This document shows, piece by piece, positions 53,412-61,353 of a DNA stretch of 64,000 nucleotides. This DNA is from Pseudomonas sp. dw_358 (GTDB lineage: Bacteria > Pseudomonadota > Gammaproteobacteria > Pseudomonadales > Pseudomonadaceae). A program made the translations under genes and the position numbers. Where the stretch lies: assembly GCF_018449655.1 (NCBI RefSeq), contig NZ_JAAVUX010000002.1, forward strand, positions 248,001 through 312,000, written 5' to 3'. The notes beneath the pieces were generated by a model. The model did no database searches and was not told where the DNA came from. It saw nothing but the letters and a program-made list of their open reading frames with translations. The first letter of the stretch is position 1. The number at the start of each line of letters is the position of its first letter.

Positions 53412-55553
53412 ATGCGCTGGCTGCGGGTCGCCCTTGCACTGACGCTGTGCTGTTTCTTCACCCAAGGCTTTGCCGCCGGCCTGCCCAGTCTGCTGACCGG
53501 CAGTTCCAAACCTCATCCGGAAGCAACCGTGCCCCTGGGCCAGTCGCTGGATGAAGTGATCCAGACCCTGGAAAGCGACCAGCAGCGTGGCAAGCTGCTG
53601 GACGACCTGAAAAAACTGCGTGACTCCACACAACGGGCCCAGCCGCCTCAGGAAGAAGGCGTGCTCGGCCTGATCGGCAATGCACTCAACAGCCTGGAAA
53701 GCCAGTTCGCCGGCGAGGACAGTCCGTTCGAGCGCTGGGGCAATGAGCTGGAACTGGCCAACGTCGAGCTCCAGGCGCTGGTGCTGCCCGTCAACCAGTG
53801 GCCACCGATCATCGCCGCTTTTGCCGTGATCATCGCAGTGTGGAGCGCCCTGGCCTACGCCCTGATCTGGCTCAGTCACCACCTGCGGGTGCGTTTCGGC
53901 CTGACCGAAGAGCTGCCGCAGAACCCGCGCACCTGGGACCTGGCGCGCTTTGCCTTGCGCAAGCTCGGCCCGTGGCTGGTGGCGCTGATCATCACCGTGT
54001 ATGTCGGCTACGCCCTGCCCAGTTCCCTGGGCAAGAGCCTGGCGATGGTGCTGGCTTATGCACTGGTGGTAGGCACCTGCTTCTCGGCCATCTGTGTCAT
54101 TGCCTTTTCCCTGCTCGACGGGCCGCACCGGCATGCGGCGTTGTACATCCTGCGCCACCAGGCGTTCCGCCCGCTGTGGCTGATCGGCAGCTTCGCCGCG
54201 CTGGGCGAGGCGTTCAACGACCCAAGACTGATCAGCGCGCTGGGCTGGCACCTGGCCTATGTGGCCGCAACCCTGGCCAACGTGCTGGCGGCGATCTGTT
54301 CCGGGATGTTCATCCTGCGCTTCCGCCGCCCGGTGGCGCACCTGATCCGCAACCAGCCACTGTCCCGGCGCCTGACCCGCCGTGCCCTGAGCGACACCAT
54401 CGAGATCCTCGGCACCTTCTGGTACCTGCCGGCGATGGTGCTGGTGGCGATCTCGCTGTTCGCCACCTTCTTCTCGGCCGGCGACACCAGCGACGCCCTG
54501 CGCCAATCGCTGATCTGCACGGTGCTGGTGGTGCTGTGCATGGTCATCAACGGCCTGATTCGCCGTCACGCCCAGCGCCCGGCCAAGCACACCCGGCGCC
54601 ATGCGCTGTACACCGACCGGCTGAAGAACTTCATCTATGCCCTGGTGCACATGGTGATCTGGCTGGTGTTCGTCGAACTGGGGCTGCGGGTCTGGGGGCT
54701 GTCGTTGATCCGTTTCACCCAGGGCGACGGGCATGACATCAGCGTCAAGCTGATGAGCCTCGTGGGCACCCTGGTGTTCGCCTGGCTGGTGTGGATTCTG
54801 GCTGACACGGCGGTGCAGCACGCGCTGATGCGTTCGCGCAAAGGCCTGGCCAATGCCCGTGCGCAAACCATGATGCCGCTGATCCGCAACGTGCTGTTCA
54901 TTGGCATCGCGATCATTGCCGCCATTGTCGCCCTCGCCAACATGGGCATGAACGTCACGCCGTTGCTGGCCGGTGCCGGTGTCATCGGCCTGGCCATCGG
55001 TTTTGGCGCACAGTCACTGGTGGCGGATTTGATCACCGGGCTGTTCATCATCATCGAGGACTCGCTGGCCATCGATGACTACGTCGAGGTCGGTGGGCAC
55101 CTGGGTACTGTGGAAGGCCTGACCATCCGCACCGTGCGCCTGCGGGACATCGACGGTATCGTGCATACCATCCCGTTCAGCGAAATCAAGAGCATCAAGA
55201 ACTACTCCCGGGAATTCGGCTATGCCATTTTCCGCGTGGCGATTCCGCACAACCTGAGTATCGATGACGCCATCAAGCTGATTCGCGAAGTCGGCCAGAA
55301 GATGCGCAGCGACCCACTGATCAAACGCAACATCTGGTCACCACTGGAGTTGCAGGGTGTGGAGAGCTTCGACCAAGGCACCGCCATCCTGCGCGCCCGG
55401 GTCAAGACCGCGCCGATCAAGCAGTGGGAAGTCTCGCGGGCGTTCAACCTGGCGCTCAAGCGTCAGCTCGATGAAGCCGGCATGGACATCGCGACACCCA
55501 GGTTGAGTGTGCAGGTGGTGACGGGTATGGCGGAGAAGCCAGAGGCGGTTTGA
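53412..55553 (+). CDS. Large MscS-family mechanosensitive channel
   Basis: The 713-residue protein has a signal peptide (about 1-21), a periplasmic coiled segment (about 40-110) and roughly ten membrane helices. The C-terminal MscS core contains the pore helix motif GVIGLAIGFGAQSLVADLITGL, followed by FIIIEDSLAIDDYVEVGGHLGTVEGLTIRTVRLRD and IPFSEIKSIKNYS of the cytosolic cage. It is larger than MscS and resembles YbdG/YjeP-type relatives in plan. The ATG follows the apeB stop with no gap, so it is translated from that transcript. Confidence 0.9.
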   Translation: MRWLRVALALTLCCFFTQGFAAGLPSLLTGSSKPHPEATVPLGQSLDEVIQTLESDQQRGKLLDDLKKLRDSTQRAQPPQEEGVLGLIGNALNSLESQFAGEDSPFERWGNELELANVELQALVLPVNQWPPIIAAFAVIIAVWSALAYALIWLSHHLRVRFGLTEELPQNPRTWDLARFALRKLGPWLVALIITVYVGYALPSSLGKSLAMVLAYALVVGTCFSAICVIAFSLLDGPHRHAALYILRHQAFRPLWLIGSFAALGEAFNDPRLISALGWHLAYVAATLANVLAAICSGMFILRFRRPVAHLIRNQPLSRRLTRRALSDTIEILGTFWYLPAMVLVAISLFATFFSAGDTSDALRQSLICTVLVVLCMVINGLIRRHAQRPAKHTRRHALYTDRLKNFIYALVHMVIWLVFVELGLRVWGLSLIRFTQGDGHDISVKLMSLVGTLVFAWLVWILADTAVQHALMRSRKGLANARAQTMMPLIRNVLFIGIAIIAAIVALANMGMNVTPLLAGAGVIGLAIGFGAQSLVADLITGLFIIIEDSLAIDDYVEVGGHLGTVEGLTIRTVRLRDIDGIVHTIPFSEIKSIKNYSREFGYAIFRVAIPHNLSIDDAIKLIREVGQKMRSDPLIKRNIWSPLELQGVESFDQGTAILRARVKTAPIKQWEVSRAFNLALKRQLDEAGMDIATPRLSVQVVTGMAEKPEAV

Positions 55554-55558
55554 TGCCA

Positions 55559-55588
55559 TGCAAACCTGTGGGTGCAAGGGGGTTTGCA
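55559..55588. terminator. Hairpin between convergent mscS-type and gntR genes
   Basis: TGCAAACC and GGTTTGCA make an 8-bp stem around 14 bases, five bases after the channel gene's stop. No T run follows, so it is a weak terminator candidate. Confidence 0.3.
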
Positions 55589-55612
55589 GGCAACCATGGA
55601 ATCTCCCACAGG

Positions 55613-56335
55613 TCAGGTACCAGGCATCACATCCGCACTCAAGCGAATCGCATCATGGCGCCAATACTCCAGGTCACAATCGATCAGCCGCCCACGCTGA
55701 TCGTGGTTGACCCGGGTGATGCGCAACCCCGGGCTGCCCACCGACACCTTCAAGGCCCCTGCCGCGTCCGCGTGCAGGGCAGTGGGCATCATCTCGAAAC
55801 GCACTCGGCCGTATTGAATGTCATATTCCCGTGCATAGAGTTCGGTCAACGGCTGGCTCAGGTCCTGCAACAGAATCTCCGGAAAGTACTGCGGGTTCAG
55901 GTAGTGCTCCACATAGAGCACCAGCCGGTCGTCGATGCGCCGGGTGCGACAGAGCTGTATCACGCTGGACAGCGGCGGCAACTGCAAGGCTTCACACACC
56001 GCCGCCGGCGCCGGTTGCAGGCGGGCGCTGAGTAATTGAGTGGAAGGCACGCGGCCCTGATCGCGAACCATGGCGTGAAAGTGGCTGCGGCGGATCAGGT
56101 CATAGGTCAACCGGGGCGGCGAGATGAACCAGCCACGGCGCTCTTCGCGGTAGATCAGGCCTTGAGCCTCCAATTGCACCAAGGCTTCACGCAGGGTGAT
56201 GCGCGTGGTGGCAAACACCTCGCTCAACTTGCGCTCGGCCGGCAGCTTGCAACCGGACGACAACAGCCCATGCTCGATCTGCTCCTGCAACGCGTTGCAG
56301 ATGGCGGTCACCGCTCGCGGCGCACTCTCTTGCAT
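55613..56335 (-). CDS. GntR/UTRA (HutC-type, PhnF-like) transcriptional regulator
   Basis: The 240-residue protein has an N-terminal winged helix (about 10-75: KLPAERKLSEVFATTRITLREALVQLEAQGLIYREERRGWFIS) and a UTRA ligand-binding domain (about 90-235) with RTRRIDDRLVLYVEHYLNP and SVGSPGLRITRVNHDQRG. The family includes PhnF and HutC, which sense small metabolites. It is divergent from a transport operon it very likely represses: three TAGACCA-type sites lie between them, and a Pho box lies in position to drive this gene. The start ATG at 56335 has GGGAG; GTG at 56344 is possible. Confidence 0.88.
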   Translation of the reverse strand: MQESAPRAVTAICNALQEQIEHGLLSSGCKLPAERKLSEVFATTRITLREALVQLEAQGLIYREERRGWFISPPRLTYDLIRRSHFHAMVRDQGRVPSTQLLSARLQPAPAAVCEALQLPPLSSVIQLCRTRRIDDRLVLYVEHYLNPQYFPEILLQDLSQPLTELYAREYDIQYGRVRFEMMPTALHADAAGALKVSVGSPGLRITRVNHDQRGRLIDCDLEYWRHDAIRLSADVMPGT

Positions 56336-56350
56336 CACTCCCACCTTATC

Positions 56351-56362
56351 TGGACTAGACCA
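56351..56362. promoter_or_regulatory. Candidate operator O1 of the GntR/UTRA regulator
   Basis: TGGACTAGACCA matches the PhnF operator TGGTATAGACCA (as I recall it for M. smegmatis) at 10 of 12 positions. It overlaps the leader of the gntR gene, 16 bases before its start codon, and would mediate autorepression. Confidence 0.55.
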
Positions 56363-56432
56363 GCTCTATTTTTGGGCACTGCATGCACCGCTCCAACCCT
56401 GTGAGCGGGTGTGGCAAGCCTAGGCAATTTAA

Positions 56433-56450
56433 ATGACTGACAGGTGACAG
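56433..56450 (-). promoter_or_regulatory. Pho box (PhoB binding site) between gntR and the ABC operon
   Basis: On the minus strand CTGTCAC-CTGT-CAGTCAT matches the two 7-base half sites of CTGTCAY-N4-CTGTCAY at 13 of 14 positions. It is followed after exactly 10 bases by TAGGCT, a usable -10, which fits a PhoB-dependent promoter reading toward gntR. The plus-strand operon could be activated from the same site. Confidence 0.6.
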
Positions 56451-56508
56451 CCCCGCCCAATGGTTACCTGCGTTACCGGGGAAGCCTTGCAGATCAAGGA
56501 TTTGAAAC

Positions 56509-56520
56509 TGGTCTACGCTT
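56509..56520. promoter_or_regulatory. Candidate operator O2 (single half-site)
   Basis: TGGTCTACGCTT carries the half-site TGGTCTA, the complement of TAGACCA; the other half is not conserved. It lies in the middle of the gntR-ABC intergenic region. Confidence 0.35.
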
Positions 56521-56617
56521 ATCTTCCAAGGTCCGCCACACGCCTGCTGCAAACCCTGCGCCAGCCCTTGCGAAATAATATTGTCATGGCAAGCGCCTAA
56601 ATTGGCTCAGGTATTGC

Positions 56618-56629
56618 TGACCTAGACCA
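56618..56629. promoter_or_regulatory. Candidate operator O3 before the ABC operon
   Basis: TGACCTAGACCA shares CTAGACCA with operator O1 and lies 58 bases before the start codon of the binding-protein gene, where it would cover that promoter. Confidence 0.5.
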
Positions 56630-56686
56630 GTAATCGCCGGTCGTCCATAAAAAAATGCGTCTGAATGTCGTCCATAGGAGCTTCGA

Positions 56687-57757
56687 ATGAAAAAGCTTTT
56701 CCTGGCATCACTGTTAGGCTCGAGTATCGCGCTGTGCACCGCGGCCATGGCTGCTGACACCGACCTGAAAACCCTGGAGGCCGCGGCCAAGACCGAAGGC
56801 ATGGTCAACAGCGTCGGCATGCCCGATGACTGGGCCAACTGGAAAGGCACGTGGACCGACCTGACCGCCAAGTACGGCCTGACGCACATGGACACTGACA
56901 TGAGCTCGGCCCAGGAAGTGGCCAAGTTCGACGCCGAGAAAGACAACGCCAGCGCCGACATTGGCGACGTTGGCGCAGCCTTCGGCCCTATCGCTGTGGC
57001 CAAGGGTGTGACCCAACCGTACAAGCCGACCCATTGGGACCAAGTGCCAGACTGGGCCAAGGACAAGGACGGGCACTGGATGCTGGCCTATACCGGCACC
57101 ATCGCCTTCATCATCAACAAGCAACTGGTCAAGGAAGGCGATGAGCCCCACAGCTGGGCAGATCTGTTGAAGCCCGACGCCAAGTACAAAGTCACCATCG
57201 GCGACGTCAGCACTGCTGCCCAGGCCGCCAACGGTGTGCTGGCCGCTGCCATTGCCATGAAAGGCGACGAGACCAATCTGGCCCCGGGTATCGAGCTGTT
57301 CACCAAGCTGGCGCAACAGAAGCGCCTGTCCCTGGGCAACCCGACCATCCAGTCGCTGGAAAAGGGTGAAGTGGAAGTCGGCGTGGTCTGGGACTTCAAC
57401 GGCCTGAGCTACCGCGAAAAGATCGATCCCAAGCGCTTCGACGTGCTGATTCCGTCTGATGGTTCAGTGATTTCCGGTTACACCACCCTCATCAACAAAT
57501 ACGCCAAGCACCCGAACGCGGCCAAGCTGGCCCGTGAGTACATCTTCAGCGATGCCGGGCAGATCAACCTTGCCAAAGGCCACGCCCGACCGATCCGCGC
57601 CGAGCACATCACTCTGCCCGACGACGTCAAGGCCATGTTGCTGCCCAACGAGCAGTACAAGAGCGTAAAGCCGATCACCAAGCCCGATGCCTGGGAAAAG
57701 AGTTCCAAGGCCCTGCCGCAGCAGTGGCAGGAGCAGGTGATCATCGAGATGAATTGA
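56687..57757 (+). CDS. ABC transporter periplasmic binding protein (type 2, spermidine/AEP-like)
   Basis: The 356-residue protein has a signal peptide (MKKLFLASLLGSS..., cleavage near AMA-A, residue 23) and a type 2 fold of the PotD/PhnS/AfuA kind. Motifs are SVGMPDDWANWKGTW at the start and STAAQAANGVLAAAIAMKGDE and NPTIQSLEKGEVEVGVVWDFNGLSY later. Related proteins bind polyamines, Fe(III), or aminoethylphosphonate; the context (Pho box, phosphohydrolase) favours a phosphorus compound. A good AGGAG-like site (TAGGAG) is present. A REP element separates it from the next gene. Confidence 0.85.
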   Translation: MKKLFLASLLGSSIALCTAAMAADTDLKTLEAAAKTEGMVNSVGMPDDWANWKGTWTDLTAKYGLTHMDTDMSSAQEVAKFDAEKDNASADIGDVGAAFGPIAVAKGVTQPYKPTHWDQVPDWAKDKDGHWMLAYTGTIAFIINKQLVKEGDEPHSWADLLKPDAKYKVTIGDVSTAAQAANGVLAAAIAMKGDETNLAPGIELFTKLAQQKRLSLGNPTIQSLEKGEVEVGVVWDFNGLSYREKIDPKRFDVLIPSDGSVISGYTTLINKYAKHPNAAKLAREYIFSDAGQINLAKGHARPIRAEHITLPDDVKAMLLPNEQYKSVKPITKPDAWEKSSKALPQQWQEQVIIEMN

Positions 57758-57796
57758 TGGGGTGATCGTGTTTTCCATCAAGAACGCATCGCCTTC

Positions 57797-57864
57797 ATCG
57801 CGGGCAAGTCCTGCTCCCTCAGGTTACACCCTGAAAATCTGTGGGAGCAGGGCTTGCCCGCGAT
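57797..57864. repeat. REP inverted pair, GGGCTTGCCCGCG family
   Basis: ATCGCGGGCAAGTCCTGCTC followed by CC (57797-57818) and GGGAGCAGGGCTTGCCCGCG followed by AT (57843-57864) face each other across 24 bases with one mismatch. It lies between the binding-protein gene and the phosphohydrolase gene, where it could lower downstream expression relative to the binding protein, a usual pattern in ABC operons. Confidence 0.8.
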
Positions 57865-57906
57865 CGCCGCGACGCGATTTCATAGTTTCCAGAGGACCAC
57901 AACACC

Positions 57907-58713
57907 ATGCCCCACAAAGTCATCCTGGTCCTGCTGGACGGCCTCAGCTACAGCGTTGCCGAACACGCCATGGGCCACCTGCATGCTTACGTCGGCGCCG
58001 AACGCGCCGTACTCTACAAGCTTGAATGCGCCCTGCCGGCACTGTCCCGCCCCTTGTACGAATGCATCCTCACGGGCGTACCGCCGATTGAAAGCGGCAT
58101 CGTCCACAACAACGTCTCGCGCCTGTCCAACCAGCGCAGCATCTTCCACTATGCCACTGCCGCCGGTCTGAGCACCGCGGCGGCGGCCTACCATTGGGTC
58201 AGCGAGCTGTACAACCGAACGCCGTTCGACGCCCACCGCGATCGCCACACCGCACGCCCGGAACTGCCCATCCAACACGGCCACTTCTACTGGGTCGACC
58301 ACTACCCCGACTCGCACCTGTTTGCCGACGCCGAAAGCCTGCGCCTGCAACACAGCCCCGACTTTCTGCTGGTGCACCCGATGAACATCGACGACGCCGG
58401 CCACAAGCACGGTCTGGACAGCGCCCAATACCGCAACAGCGCCCGGGGTGCCGATGTGATCCTCGCCGACTACCTGCAAGGCTGGCTCGATGACGGCTAC
58501 CAGGTGATCGTGACCGCCGACCACGGCATGAACAACGACCGCTCCCACAACGGCCTGCTGGCCGAAGAACGGGAAGTGCCGCTGTTCCTGCTGGGCGACG
58601 CCTTCAGCCTCAACCCCAACCTGCGCCCGTTGCAGACCGAACTGTGCGGCACGGTCTGCGAGTTGCTCGGCGTGGCCCACGACAAGCCGGCGAACCTGGA
58701 GCTGTTGAAGTGA
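57907..58713 (+). CDS. Cytosolic alkaline-phosphatase-superfamily phosphohydrolase (NPP-like)
   Basis: The 268-residue protein belongs to the AP superfamily, nearest in pattern to nucleotide pyrophosphatase/phosphodiesterases and phosphonoacetate hydrolase. Metal ligands seem complete: Asp11 (LLDGLS), nucleophile Ser47 (ALSRP, where relatives have Thr), Asp162/163 and His166/168 (IDDAGHKH), Asp205-His206 (TADHG) and His214. No signal peptide is present, unlike most AP enzymes, so it should act on imported substrate. It lies between the binding protein and permease genes and overlaps the first permease in GTGA. Substrate not known. Confidence 0.85.
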   Translation: MPHKVILVLLDGLSYSVAEHAMGHLHAYVGAERAVLYKLECALPALSRPLYECILTGVPPIESGIVHNNVSRLSNQRSIFHYATAAGLSTAAAAYHWVSELYNRTPFDAHRDRHTARPELPIQHGHFYWVDHYPDSHLFADAESLRLQHSPDFLLVHPMNIDDAGHKHGLDSAQYRNSARGADVILADYLQGWLDDGYQVIVTADHGMNNDRSHNGLLAEEREVPLFLLGDAFSLNPNLRPLQTELCGTVCELLGVAHDKPANLELLK

Positions 58714-59552
58714 GCAATCCGACCCGCGGCCGTGGCATGGCCTTGTTGTTTCTGCTGCCCTTTGCCGCCTTCTTCCTGGTCTTCCAGATCGCCCCGCTGG
58801 GCTGGGTGGCGGTGCACAGCGTGCAACTGGACGACGGCTGGGGCCTGGACAACTTCGTCAAAGCGTTCAGCTCGAAGTTCTATCGCCAGGCCATTCAACT
58901 GAGCCTGGAAATCAGTTTCTGGTCCAGCCTGTTCGGCATCATCATCGCGATCCTCGGGAGCTATTCGCTGCGCCGGGTGGACTCGAAACTGCGCGACTTC
59001 GTCAGCGCGTTCGCCAACATGACCAGCAACTTTGCCGGCGTGCCCCTGGCTTTTGCCTTCATCATTCTGCTGGGTTTCAACGGCAGCCTGACCATGATCC
59101 TCAAGCAGGCCGGGCTGATTGAAGACTTCAACCTGTACTCCAAGACCGGCCTGATCATTCTCTACACCTACTTCCAGATCCCTCTGGGCGTCTTGCTGCT
59201 CTACCCGGCCTTCGACTCCCTGCGCGAAGATTGGCGTGAATCTTCGGCCTTGCTGGGCGCCAGCAGCTGGCAATACTGGCGCTACATCGGCCTGCCGGTG
59301 CTGACCCCGGCCCTGCTGGGCACCTTCGTCATTCTCCTGGCCAATGCGCTGGGTGCCTACGCCACGGTGTATGCACTGACGACCGGCAACTTCAACGTGC
59401 TGCCGATCCGCATTGCCGCCATGGTTGCCGGCGACATCAGCCTGGACCCGAACCTGGCCAGCGCCCTGGCCATCATCCTTGTCGGCCTGATGACCCTGGT
59501 CACCGTGGTCCATCAATGGCTGTTGAAGAGGAGCCACCATGTCGCGCACTGA
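58710..59552 (+). CDS. ABC transporter permease 1
   Basis: The 280-residue protein starts at GTG 58710, overlapping the hydrolase stop. It has six membrane helices and the permease motif (EAA loop) around ESSALLGASSWQYWRYIGLPVLTPAL. It resembles PotB/PhnT-type permeases. A 14-base overlap with the second permease shows tight coupling. Partner of the binding protein at 56687 and ATPase at 60339. Confidence 0.9.
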   Translation: MSNPTRGRGMALLFLLPFAAFFLVFQIAPLGWVAVHSVQLDDGWGLDNFVKAFSSKFYRQAIQLSLEISFWSSLFGIIIAILGSYSLRRVDSKLRDFVSAFANMTSNFAGVPLAFAFIILLGFNGSLTMILKQAGLIEDFNLYSKTGLIILYTYFQIPLGVLLLYPAFDSLREDWRESSALLGASSWQYWRYIGLPVLTPALLGTFVILLANALGAYATVYALTTGNFNVLPIRIAAMVAGDISLDPNLASALAIILVGLMTLVTVVHQWLLKRSHHVAH

Positions 59553-60336
59553 AGCCAGCCCCGTTGCCCTCTACCACCGCGTGGTGGTGTGGCTGCTGTT
59601 CCTGATCCTGCTGGCGCCGCTGGCCGGCACCCTGCTCTACTCCATCGCCACGGAATGGTCGGCGACCATTCTGCCCACCGGCCTGACCTTCAAATGGTAC
59701 GCTGCGCTGTGGAGCGACCCGCGCTTTCTGCATGCCTTCGGCCAGTCGCTGGTGGTGTGCATCGGCGCGCTGATCCTTTCGGTGGTGCTGATCCTGCCGT
59801 TGCTGTTCGTGGTGCATTACCACTTCCCCAAGCTCGACGGGCTGATGAACATCCTGATCCTGTTGCCTTTCGCGGTGCCGCCAGTCGTGTCTTCGGTGGG
59901 GTTGCTCAACCTGTACGGTTCAGGCCCTTTGGCCATGGTCGGTACGCCGTGGATTCTGATCGGCTGCTACTTCACCGTGGCCCTGCCCTTCATGTACCGG
60001 GCCATTACCAACAACCTGCAGGCCATCAACCTGCGCGACCTGATGGACGCGGCCCAGTTGCTCGGGGCCAGCACTTTCCAGGCCGCGCTGCTGGTGGTGC
60101 TGCCGAATCTGCGCAAGGGCCTGATGGTGGCGCTGCTGCTGTCGTTCTCGTTCCTGTTCGGCGAGTTCGTGTTCGCCAACCTGCTGGTGGGCACGCGCTA
60201 CGAAACCTTGCAGGTGTACCTCAACAACATGCGCAACAGCAGCGGGCACTTCAACAGCGCGCTGGTGATTTCCTACTTCCTCTTCGTGCTGGTGCTGACC
60301 TGGGCCGCCAACCGACTGAACAAGGACAAGGACTGA
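59539..60336 (+). CDS. ABC transporter permease 2
   Basis: The 265-residue protein has six membrane helices and the EAA loop DAAQLLGASTFQAALLVVLPNLRKG. It resembles PotC/PhnU-type permeases and pairs with the permease encoded just upstream. The ATG lies inside the end of that gene with GAGGAG before it. Two bases separate its stop from the ATPase start. Confidence 0.9.
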   Translation: MSRTEASPVALYHRVVVWLLFLILLAPLAGTLLYSIATEWSATILPTGLTFKWYAALWSDPRFLHAFGQSLVVCIGALILSVVLILPLLFVVHYHFPKLDGLMNILILLPFAVPPVVSSVGLLNLYGSGPLAMVGTPWILIGCYFTVALPFMYRAITNNLQAINLRDLMDAAQLLGASTFQAALLVVLPNLRKGLMVALLLSFSFLFGEFVFANLLVGTRYETLQVYLNNMRNSSGHFNSALVISYFLFVLVLTWAANRLNKDKD

Positions 60337-60338
60337 AT

Positions 60339-61328
60339 ATGAGTTTCGTCAGCGTCGAACAGCTGGAAAAACACTACGGCGCCACGCCGGTGTTCAGCGA
60401 CATCAACTTCACCATCGCCCGGGGCGAGTTCATCACCCTGCTGGGGCCGTCCGGCTGCGGCAAGTCCACGCTGCTGCGCTGCATCGCCGGGCTGACCTCG
60501 GTCAACAGCGGCAAGATCATGCTCGACGGCCACGACCTGGTGCCCTTGAGCCCGCAGAAACGCGACATCGGCATGGTGTTCCAGAGCTACGCGCTGTTCC
60601 CCAACATGAACGTGGAACAGAACGTCGCCTTTGGCCTGCGCATGCAGAAAGTCGGCGCCGAAGAAAGCCGCAAACGAGTGGCCGAGGTACTGGCCCTGGT
60701 GGAACTGACGCCGCTGGCCAACCGCTACCCGCATCAGATGTCCGGCGGCCAGTGCCAACGGGTAGCACTGGCGCGCTCGCTGGTTACCCGTCCGCGTCTG
60801 TTGTTGCTGGATGAACCTTTGTCGGCACTGGACGCACGCATCCGCAAGCACCTGCGCGAACAGATCCGGGCGATTCAACAGGAGCTGAACCTGACCACCA
60901 TTTTCGTCACCCACGATCAGGAAGAGGCCCTGACCATGAGCGACCGGATCTTCCTGATGAACCAGGGCAAGATCGTCCAGAGCGGCGATGCGCAAAGCCT
61001 CTACACCGCCCCGGTGGACGCCTTCGCCGCCGGTTTCATCGGCAGCTACAACCTGCTGGATGCCGAGCGCGCGAGTAAACTGTTGCAACGACCCATCGCC
61101 TCGCGCCTGGCCATCCGCCCGGAATCCATCAGCCTGAGCCTCACCGGCGAGCTGGAAGGCGAGATCCGCAGCCACAGCCTGCTGGGCAACGTGATTCGCT
61201 ACCGGATCATGGCCCGCGAGGTGGAACTGGTGGTCGATGTGCTTAACCGCTCGGCCTCCGACCTGCTGCCCAATGGTCAGCGCGTGTCGCTGTCGATCGA
61301 TCCCGAGGCGCTGTGTGAGGTAGCCTGA
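60339..61328 (+). CDS. ABC transporter ATP-binding protein
   Basis: The 329-residue ATPase has Walker A GPSGCGKST (about 36-44), Q-loop FQSYALFP, signature SGGQCQRVALARSL, Walker B LLLLDEP, and the switch His in FVTHDQEEA. A C-terminal TOBE-type domain follows (about 240-325), as in PotA/FbpC/PhnT families. The signature carries a Cys (SGGQCQR) where most have Gln, which I have seen in aminoethylphosphonate and iron transporters; importance unknown. Downstream, the HAD gene starts after 25 bases. Confidence 0.92.
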   Translation: MSFVSVEQLEKHYGATPVFSDINFTIARGEFITLLGPSGCGKSTLLRCIAGLTSVNSGKIMLDGHDLVPLSPQKRDIGMVFQSYALFPNMNVEQNVAFGLRMQKVGAEESRKRVAEVLALVELTPLANRYPHQMSGGQCQRVALARSLVTRPRLLLLDEPLSALDARIRKHLREQIRAIQQELNLTTIFVTHDQEEALTMSDRIFLMNQGKIVQSGDAQSLYTAPVDAFAAGFIGSYNLLDAERASKLLQRPIASRLAIRPESISLSLTGELEGEIRSHSLLGNVIRYRIMAREVELVVDVLNRSASDLLPNGQRVSLSIDPEALCEVA

Positions 61329-61353
61329 CAGCTTTTCAAGGAGACATCCGGTA

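Noticed and set aside
51948..54866. 972-codon antisense frame over apeB and the MscS-type gene.
   Set aside because: Both sense genes are firm; glutamine- and histidine-rich antisense product is typical of shadows.
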